A DNA stretch of 19,886 nt, from the NCBI GenBank assembly GCA_964547975.1, contig CAZJRM010000086.1, forward strand, positions 1 to 19,886, in the 5' to 3' direction. Both the position numbers and the translations under genes were made by a program. The notes under the pieces are model-generated. The model ran no database searches. It was not told where the DNA came from and worked only from the letters and a program-made list of their open reading frames with translations. Shown here piece after piece: positions 14,707 to 19,886 of the stretch. Positions within the stretch are counted from its first letter, which is position 1. Every line of letters begins with the position of its first letter. This stretch comes from CAYJPV01 sp964547975. GTDB lineage: Bacteria; Acidobacteriota; Vicinamibacteria; Vicinamibacterales; JAKQTR01.

Positions 14707-17151
14707 ATGCCCTTCCGCCCCCGCTCCCGGCCCGCGGCGCGCCGCACGTGTCGCCGCCCGCTCCCGTTCGCCGCCGTCGTGCTCTGGGCCCTCGCCATCG
14801 CTCCGTCACCTGCGCGCGCCCAGGTCACCGCCACCCTGCTCGGCACCGTCGTCGATACCCAGCACCAGGTGCTGCCGCACGCCGAGCTGCGCCTGTCGCG
14901 CCCGGCCACCGGCTTCGAGCGCCGCGCCACCGCCGACCACCTCGGCGCCTTCCGCATGGACAATCTGCCCCTCGATACCTACGACCTTGCCGTCGAGTTC
15001 CCGGGGTTCGCGGGCCAGACGCGCCAGGTGCACCTCCGGACCAGCGTGCCCGTGACGGTCACCGTCGTGCTCGACCTGGCGCCGCAGGCGGAAGCGGTGA
15101 CCGTCACTCCGGACGCCGTCGCGATCGACACGGCCTCCGCCGGTACGCGCGCCCGCATCAGCTTCGCGCGCATCGAGCAGTTGCCCGCCGCCCCCGGCAG
15201 CCGCGGCCTCGAATCGGTGCTCGTGTCGTTTCCCGGTTTCGCCCAGAACGCCAACGGCGCCATCCACCCGCGCGGTGCCCACAACCAGATGACGTTCGTC
15301 GTCGACGGGTTGCCCATCAGCGACCAGCTGACCGGGTCGTTCGCCAACGCCCTCGAGACGAGTGTCGTGCAGACGGCCGAACTGATGACGGGCAACATCC
15401 CCGCCGAGTTCGGCGCGAAGGTGTCTGGCGTCGCCGTCATCACCACCCACAGCGGGCTCGGCGTCGGCCGGCGCCTCGCGGGTGACGCGTTGCTGACCGC
15501 CGCGGGCCACCGCACCTGGAGCGGCACGCTGCAGGCCGGCGGCGGGGCCGGCCGCGTCGGCTATTTCGGATCGCTCACGGGCATGCGCACCAATCGATTC
15601 CTCGACGCCGTCTCGCTCCAAAACCTCCACAACGCCGGCGCCTTCGGACGCGCCTACCTCCGCGCGGACGCGCAGGTCACGCCCGACGCCGCGCTGCGCC
15701 TGCACGCGATGGGTGGCCGTTCGCGCTTCGAGGTGGCGAACCTGCGGTCGCAGCACGCCGCCGGCCAGGATCAGCGGCAGGCCCTCGGCGACATCGCCCT
15801 CTGGTCCTCGTTCTCGAAGGTGCTCGGCGCGACATCGACGGCCGAAGCGGTGGCCGGGTTCCGAACGGCGACCGCCGACCTCCTCCCGAGCGCGGGCGAC
15901 ACGCCGGTCACGGCCCGGCAGGATCGGCAGTTGACGACCTGGACCGCGCTCGCGCGGTACACGAGGCTGCTCGGCACGCACAACGTGCGGGTGGGCGTGG
16001 AAGCGCAGCGATTCCCGGTCCGGGAGTCCTTCACGATGGGCATCACGGACCCGGCGTTCAACGACCCCTCGTCTTCGTCGTTCAACGCGGCGCTGCTGCC
16101 CCACGACCTGTCGCGAGGGGGCGTGCCGTTCGTCTTCGACGACTCGCGCGCCGGGCGCAATCTCGGCGGATTCGTGCAGGCCACCCTCGCGGCCCGACGC
16201 GCCACCGCCACCCTCGGGCTGCGGATAGACGACTACGCGTTCCTGGTGCGGGGCCGTCGCGTGCAGCCTCGGATGGGGATTGCGCTGCCGCTCGGCGATC
16301 GCGGCGGAGTCCTTCGCGTCTCCTACAACCACAACTACCAGACGCCGCCCAACGAGAACCTGCTGTTGTCGAGTTCGGCCGCGGCCGGCGCGCTCGCCCC
16401 CGACAGCGTGAAGGCCGCGCTCGGCGGCACGCACCGCCACATCGCCCCGGAACGCCAGCATGTCATCGAACTCGGTTACCAGCGCGCGCTCGGTCCGGCG
16501 ACCCTGGATGTGTCGGCCTACCGCAAACACTCGCGCGACCAGCAGGACAACAACAACTTCTTCGACACGGGGATCATCTTCCCGACCACCCTCGCGTCAC
16601 TGACGGTGACGGGCCTCGATGCGCGCCTCACGATGCCGCCGCGGCGCGGCGTGTCGGGCACGGTGAGCGTGACGACGGGACGGGCGATCTCGACGCCGCC
16701 GTTTACCGGCGGACTGTTCCTGGGACAGGAGGCGGTGGACCTGCTGTCGGCGGGGCCGTTCGCCATCGACCACGACCAGCGCCTCGGCGCGCACGCGACC
16801 CTCCAGTACGACCCGCCGGGCCGCCTGTGGTTCGGCGGGTCCGTGCGCTACGACAGCGGGCTCGTGTGCAACCCATCCGATCCCGCCGTGGTGGCGGCGG
16901 ATCCCGACTTCGCAGACCTCCTGCCGTTCGTCTCGCTGTCGTCGTCGACGCCGCGCGTGCGTCCGCGCACGATCGTCGACGTGACGGCGGGATACGACGT
17001 GCGACGCGGCGGTCAGCGCCGCTGGAGCGTCCAGCTGCAGGTGACGAATCTGACGAACCGGACGGCGCTCTACAACTTCCAGTCGGTGTTCGTGGGGACG
17101 CGGCTGGTGGCGCCCCGCACCATCGCGGTGCGCCTGCGCCGGCACTTCTGA
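14707..17151 (+). CDS. TonB-dependent outer-membrane receptor, carboxypeptidase-regulatory-like domain fusion
   Basis: An 814-aa outer-membrane receptor. A signal peptide ends at ARA (residue 38). A CarboxypepD_reg-like (transthyretin-fold) domain follows at about 40-125 (ATLLGTVVDTQHQVLPHAEL, FRMDNLPLDTYDLAVEFPGF). A TonB-box-like EAVTVTP lies at 129-135, then the plug domain (about 150-250; RGAHNQMTFVVDGLPISDQL, IPAEFGAKVSGVAVITT) and a long beta barrel ending AVRLRRHF with C-terminal Phe. The start is fixed by GAGGAG 7 nt upstream and the signal peptide. Such receptors import scarce ligands using proton-motive force through TonB. Divergence from mntR with a shared operator suggests manganese or a manganese/iron complex as ligand; this is inference. 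No TonB/ExbBD or ABC permease is in the window. Confidence 0.92.
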   Translation: MPFRPRSRPAARRTCRRPLPFAAVVLWALAIAPSPARAQVTATLLGTVVDTQHQVLPHAELRLSRPATGFERRATADHLGAFRMDNLPLDTYDLAVEFPGFAGQTRQVHLRTSVPVTVTVVLDLAPQAEAVTVTPDAVAIDTASAGTRARISFARIEQLPAAPGSRGLESVLVSFPGFAQNANGAIHPRGAHNQMTFVVDGLPISDQLTGSFANALETSVVQTAELMTGNIPAEFGAKVSGVAVITTHSGLGVGRRLAGDALLTAAGHRTWSGTLQAGGGAGRVGYFGSLTGMRTNRFLDAVSLQNLHNAGAFGRAYLRADAQVTPDAALRLHAMGGRSRFEVANLRSQHAAGQDQRQALGDIALWSSFSKVLGATSTAEAVAGFRTATADLLPSAGDTPVTARQDRQLTTWTALARYTRLLGTHNVRVGVEAQRFPVRESFTMGITDPAFNDPSSSSFNAALLPHDLSRGGVPFVFDDSRAGRNLGGFVQATLAARRATATLGLRIDDYAFLVRGRRVQPRMGIALPLGDRGGVLRVSYNHNYQTPPNENLLLSSSAAAGALAPDSVKAALGGTHRHIAPERQHVIELGYQRALGPATLDVSAYRKHSRDQQDNNNFFDTGIIFPTTLASLTVTGLDARLTMPPRRGVSGTVSVTTGRAISTPPFTGGLFLGQEAVDLLSAGPFAIDHDQRLGAHATLQYDPPGRLWFGGSVRYDSGLVCNPSDPAVVAADPDFADLLPFVSLSSSTPRVRPRTIVDVTAGYDVRRGGQRRWSVQLQVTNLTNRTALYNFQSVFVGTRLVAPRTIAVRLRRHF

Positions 17152-17163
17152 GGCGAACGCGCG

Positions 17164-18248
17164 TCAGGGCTCCCGCAGCGCGCCTGGCGGGAGTTCGGCC
17201 GACCGCCCCTGAGCGGCCAGTACGCTGCGTTTCAGGGCGACGGCATCCTCGACCGTCAGGCGCTCGACCTTGAAGCGCTCGACAGGGACGTCAATCCGTG
17301 CGTCGACCTTGCGATACGCGAACTGCGCCTGCCGCCCGTAGACCGCGTAGACCTCGGCGATCTTCCCGCGGCCGCCGTACTCGGCCGCGAACGTCTCATC
17401 GGCGTCGGCCCCGCCGGCGATGGCAGTCATCGCCTTGTAGAAACGCGGCAGGTTGGCGCCGGCGTCGCCGAGCATCAGGTAGTGGACGAGCGCCCACGCC
17501 GACGCGTCGAACATCCGCCGCCAGGTGTCATCCTTGAGCAGCGGCGACTCCCAGCCGGCGCCGGTCAGTTCCTCGAAGCTCAGCCGGCGCGATCGCAGAT
17601 TGTCCACCGTCCACGGCACGTACTGCCCGAAGGTCACGCCGTCGCTCCGAACGATGGTATTCGCGATCACCTCGGCCAGGCCGCGCGTGAACCACGGCGG
17701 CATGTGGGAGGGGAGGTTGGCGTCGATGGCGAGGCTCGCGCAGGCCCAGTACGTCGCCGCGTGGGGATTGACGTCGGTACGTTTCGGCTCGAAGCGCAGG
17801 ACGCTGTCGCTGATGAGCATCACGAAGCGGCGCTCCTGCCCGTCGAAGAAGGCGCTGCTGTATCGGAGGTCGCCCTGGTAATAGGGGTCGTATCCCTGTT
17901 GCGTTGACGGGTAGAGCCCGCCGACGTAGTTCCACGCGAGCGGCCGCAGCGCGCGGAAGTCGGGCTCGTTCGTCAAGGCCAACACGAGCACCGGCCGCCC
18001 GGCATCGAACCTGGCCCAGGGCCAGATGTGCTGGATGGCGGCGCGCGCCNNNNNNNNNNCGCCTGTTCGAACTGGACGGCGACCCTGGTGGCGGCCTGGT
18101 CCCCGGCGTCCGAGACGACCGTGAAATGCGGTGTGACGACGCGGTACCAGGACGGACCCGCGTCGGCGGTGCGTGTTGGCGCCATGGCGGCGAGCACCAG
18201 GCACGCGATGAGAACGAATCCGCGATGACGGTGCGAACAACGTGTCAT
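17164..18248 (-). CDS. Secreted peptidase-MA-like (DUF1570-type) protein, interrupted by assembly gap
   Basis: A predicted exported protein of about 360 aa. The signal peptide (RGFVLIACLVLAAMAPTRTA) begins at the ATG at 18248; then WYRVVTPHFTVVSDAGDQAA, the classic N-terminal strand of DUF1570/peptidase-MA proteins. After ten N (18050-18059) the sense continues in another frame with RAAIQHIWPWARFD and on to the stop. The zinc site is degenerate: where relatives have HExxH, YWACASLA occurs (around 17737-17751), while PPWFTRGLAEV keeps the downstream Glu. It is therefore probably not an active metalloprotease, or is a substrate-binding relic. The frame switch is caused by the gap, not by a proven frameshift. 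A leaderless-type promoter precedes it. Confidence 0.72.
18050..18059. other. Assembly gap (10 N) inside the peptidase-MA-like gene
   Basis: Ten N. The sequence to the left ends CGCC and the sequence to the right begins CGCC. Merging on this 4-bp overlap restores a continuous frame reading FEQARAAIQH, so the gap may be a placeholder over overlapping contig ends. Confidence 0.95.
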
Positions 18249-18254
18249 GAACAC

Positions 18255-18282
18255 AGCATACGCCTGCGCGCCCCTCGGCCAA
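18255..18282 (-). promoter_or_regulatory. Promoter of the peptidase-MA-like gene (leaderless type)
   Basis: On the minus strand TTGGCC (18282-18277), a 16-bp spacer, TATGCT (18260-18255), then 6 nt (GTGTTC) and the ATG at 18248. This is the best-formed of the four leaderless-type promoters, having both boxes. Confidence 0.5.
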
Positions 18283-18370
18283 CGCCCGCGTCCAGCCTCG
18301 AGCGCAGTTGCCCGGAAGGGAAGACCGCGACCGAGTCCGTGACAAACCCCGTGCCAGGGTGCCCGGAATC

Positions 18371-18407
18371 TTGCACAGAGAATGTGTCCTGAAAATTCAG
18401 TGTGCAA
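18371..18407. promoter_or_regulatory. Inverted repeat upstream of the AraC-type gene
   Basis: TTGCACA (18371-18377) and TGTGCAA (18401-18407) are perfect 7-bp arms 23 bp apart, with a smaller CTGAA-AA-TTCAG palindrome (18389-18400) inside. The stretch is AT-richer than its surroundings and lies about 90-120 bp before the AraC-type start. It may be a regulator site or part of the promoter; the left arm also reads as a -35-like TTGCAC. Confidence 0.35.
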
Positions 18408-18492
18408 TTCGTGGATCGCGCTTGAATGACCCGTCAGCCGGGCCGACACTGAAGGCACATCCCACTGCCGATGCGGCGCGCGCGAGGGTGCC

Positions 18493-18825
18493 ATGGACCA
18501 GCGGATTGCTGCAGCGATCGAACGACTCGACTCGGCCATCGTCGACGGCCGGCCGCTGGACGACCACGTGCTGGCCGCATCGGCGGGTCTCTCGCTGTCG
18601 CGATTCCGGCACCTGTTCCGCGCGGCGACGACCTGCACGCCGAACCAGTACGCGCGCCGCGCCCGCATGGTTCGCGCGGCGGTGCTGCTGCAGCGTGGCG
18701 ATCTGCAGGTCAAGTACGTCTGGCTCGACCTCGGCTTCAAGTCGGCCTCGCACTTCAGCCGCGTGTTCCGCGAGCAGTTCGGCGTCCGTCCCAGCGGCTT
18801 CCGCGAAGACGCCGCGCGCCGGTAG
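18493..18825 (+). CDS. Short AraC-family transcriptional regulator (DNA-binding domain only)
   Basis: A 110-aa protein that is almost entirely an AraC-type double helix-turn-helix. The first HTH is DDHVLAASAGLSLSRFRHLF; the linker helix has PNQYARRARMVRAAVLLQRG; the second HTH (KYVWLDLGFKSASHFSRVFR) is followed by the family signature QFGVRPSGFRE. There is no room for the usual ligand-binding domain (typical AraC proteins are 250-300 aa), so it is MarA/SoxS-sized. Control would be by its own expression level or by proteolysis. The ATG has GAGGG about 5 nt upstream. It is transcribed towards the two-TM protein operon, which has a direct repeat near its putative -35. Confidence 0.88.
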   Translation: MDQRIAAAIERLDSAIVDGRPLDDHVLAASAGLSLSRFRHLFRAATTCTPNQYARRARMVRAAVLLQRGDLQVKYVWLDLGFKSASHFSRVFREQFGVRPSGFREDAARR

Positions 18826-18853
18826 GCGCCTGCGCGCAAGCCCCTCGCTCAGG

Positions 18854-18890
18854 CCAGCCACCGCAGGCAACACCCAGCCACCACGGGCAA
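18854..18890 (+). promoter_or_regulatory. Tandem direct repeat, possible AraC-type binding sites
   Basis: CCAGCCACCGCAGGCAA (18854-18870) and CCAGCCACCACGGGCAA (18874-18890) match at 15 of 17 positions with a 20-bp period, about two helical turns. A -35-like TTGACC starts at 18901, 10 bp after the second copy. No good -10 follows at normal spacing, which fits an activator-dependent promoter. Direct repeats at 20-21 bp next to -35 are typical of AraC-family activation. Confidence 0.45.
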
Positions 18891-19003
18891 GCATTTGGCG
18901 TTGACCGCACGCCGGCCCGGGCAGAGTGTGTGATGGGCGCGTGTGCGCCAATCGTCGGAGGTCTCCATACCTCGTGTCCTGACGGCCCGGGAGGGGGTGA
19001 GCC

Positions 19004-19480
19004 ATGCTCCTGCTCGTTCTGTGTGCGATGACCGGCTTCGTTATGGTCGTCGGCGGCGTACTGGCGATCTGGAAGGGGAAGATCCTCATCGACAGGCAGA
19101 CGCGCGAGGCCATCCAGGTGGAACTGCCGTGGAAGGGGCTGAAGCTCAAGGGCCTGACGCCGGCGCTGTTCTACTTCGTCCTGGGGTGCGCGATGGTGGT
19201 CATCCCGGTGGGCTACGTCTACCACCAGCCGCACGCCAATGTCACCGGTGAGGTGTCGACCGCGGGCGGCGCGGCCTTGATCGTCTACGTGGCGGCCAAT
19301 CCCGCCGTCGTGGAGGGGCAGGCCACCACGTACTCGCTCCGTGTGCCGTTCAGCAGCGCCGTGGACACGTACGACGTGCTGTATGTGGCCAACGGGCAGG
19401 TCTTGAGTCACCTTCGGGTGCCCGCACCGTCGGCGTCCGGCGCGACCGTCCGGGTGGCGAAGACCGTGGAGCTCCAGTGA
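19004..19480 (+). CDS. Hypothetical two-TM membrane protein with extracytoplasmic beta-rich domain
   Basis: 158 aa, family not recognised. TM1 is at about residues 3-22 (LLVLCAMTGFVMVVGGVLAI). A short cytoplasmic-looking charged loop (KGKILIDRQTREAIQVELP, KGLKLKG) precedes TM2 (about 52-72; ALFYFVLGCAMVVIPVGYVY). The C-terminal part of about 85 residues is rich in beta-forming and small residues (GGAALIVYVAANPAVV, TYDVLYVANGQVLSHLRVP) and would carry a periplasmic domain if TM1 starts inside. The start has a strong GGGAGGGGGTG site. It leads a run of genes with 12- and 16-bp gaps, so it is co-transcribed with the next two. Confidence 0.8.
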   Translation: MLLLVLCAMTGFVMVVGGVLAIWKGKILIDRQTREAIQVELPWKGLKLKGLTPALFYFVLGCAMVVIPVGYVYHQPHANVTGEVSTAGGAALIVYVAANPAVVEGQATTYSLRVPFSSAVDTYDVLYVANGQVLSHLRVPAPSASGATVRVAKTVELQ

Positions 19481-19492
19481 GGGAGGGGTGAC

Positions 19493-19819
19493 ATGCGTAC
19501 CGGAACTGTCCTGCTGGCCGCCTTCCTGATCAGCGTCCCGTCCACCGCTCTGGCCGCCAGGCATTGCGTCAGCGGCATCGTCTACCAGGAGACGCAACCG
19601 CAGCCGGGGGCCCACGTGAAGCTCGTTTCGGACCAGCGTGAAGTCTCGACCTTCGCCAAGGCGAACGGGGCGTACTCGATCTGCGCCGCCGACGGCACGT
19701 ACACGCTCGAAGTCACGATAGGGGGGACGGTCTACGTCGCGAACGCCTTCCGGATCGAGCGTGACGACACGCGCAACATCGATGTCGCGCGGATGGAGAA
19801 GAAGACTGGCGGACGATGA
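19493..19819 (+). CDS. Small secreted protein with carboxypeptidase-regulatory-like (transthyretin-fold) domain
   Basis: 108 aa. A signal peptide (VLLAAFLISVPSTALA, cleavage expected after ALA) leaves a single compact beta-sandwich domain. The pattern VSGIVYQETQPQPGAHVKLV, AKANGAYSICAADGTYTLEV is the usual carboxypeptidase-D-regulatory/CNA-B-like repeat. Two Cys in the mature part (RHCVSG and YSICAA) could form a disulfide. A GGGAGGGGTG ribosome site precedes the ATG, 12 nt after the upstream stop. It is probably a partner or ligand-binding accessory of the operon; no enzymatic motif is seen. Confidence 0.78.
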   Translation: MRTGTVLLAAFLISVPSTALAARHCVSGIVYQETQPQPGAHVKLVSDQREVSTFAKANGAYSICAADGTYTLEVTIGGTVYVANAFRIERDDTRNIDVARMEKKTGGR

Positions 19820-19835
19820 CCCGGAGGAAGCCGAC

Positions 19836-19886
19836 ATGGCGGCCTGGGAAGATGAACTCGCGTTTCGCCACGCGCCGGTGATCCTG
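19836..19886 (+). CDS. Start of an unidentified third operon gene (partial)
   Basis: ATG at 19836 with GGAGG upstream; 17 codons (MAAWEDELAFRHAPVIL) are open to the window end, 16 bp after the previous stop. The FRHAPVIL segment is reminiscent of proteins whose N-terminus reads 'yaPvl', but 17 residues are too few for an assignment. Confidence 0.5.
   Translation, partial: MAAWEDELAFRHAPVIL

Noticed and set aside
14806..16530. 574-codon minus-strand open frame opposite the TonB receptor
   Set aside because: Antisense shadow in GC-rich DNA; the plus strand shows signal peptide, plug and barrel.
1..19886. tRNA, rRNA, CRISPR array, integrase, transposase or prophage genes
   Set aside because: None seen; the repeats present are isolated palindromes or pairs without array structure or mobile genes.

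Overview
The window is GC-rich (roughly two thirds G+C), densely coded on both strands and free of tRNA, rRNA, CRISPR or insertion-sequence genes. The gene style suggests an environmental Gram-negative bacterium. The main clues are a TonB-dependent receptor fused to an N-terminal carboxypeptidase-regulatory-like domain, an OmpW porin, an RND-type adaptor, and many HDFNN-type hybrid histidine kinases. Acidobacteriota (Vicinamibacteria-like) is my best guess, but that is inference. A run of ten N at 18050-18059 shows this is a scaffolded assembly, probably a metagenome bin.

Left part (1-6155): the 3' end of an HlyD/RND periplasmic adaptor on the plus strand converges on three minus-strand genes. 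These are a B12-binding radical SAM protein, a secreted M28 zinc peptidase, and a seven-TM PAS hybrid histidine kinase. A 147-bp inverted-repeat (REPIN/MITE-like) element lies in the intergenic region between the kinase and a divergent tRNA-dihydrouridine synthase (6434-7465). That gene is followed by a hairpin and a class I methyltransferase.

Middle part (8354-14110): an orphan HepT-like (DUF86) protein without its nucleotidyltransferase partner, an OmpW barrel, and a soluble PAS-PAS hybrid kinase. Two near-identical G/C palindromes fill the gap to a convergent NUDIX (ADP-ribose pyrophosphatase type) gene. A polypurine repeat region and a third hybrid kinase follow.

Right part (14145-19886): an mntR gene with all six metal ligands diverges from a TonB-dependent receptor. 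A nested inverted-repeat operator lies between them and overlaps the receptor promoter, which suggests a manganese-responsive outer-membrane uptake module. Convergent to the receptor is a secreted peptidase-MA-like (DUF1570-type) protein whose HExxH site is lost and whose gene is interrupted by the assembly gap. Then come a 110-aa AraC-type DNA-binding protein, a 20-bp-period direct repeat next to a -35 box, and a short operon (two-TM protein, secreted transthyretin-fold protein, start of a third gene) running off the window.

A recurring regulatory theme is a -10-like hexamer placed exactly 6 nt before the ATG in four genes, which suggests leaderless mRNAs. I see no large, clearly undescribed multi-gene system. 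The strongest leads are the MntR/TonB-receptor module, the AraC/direct-repeat operon, the REPIN-like elements and the leaderless promoter pattern.
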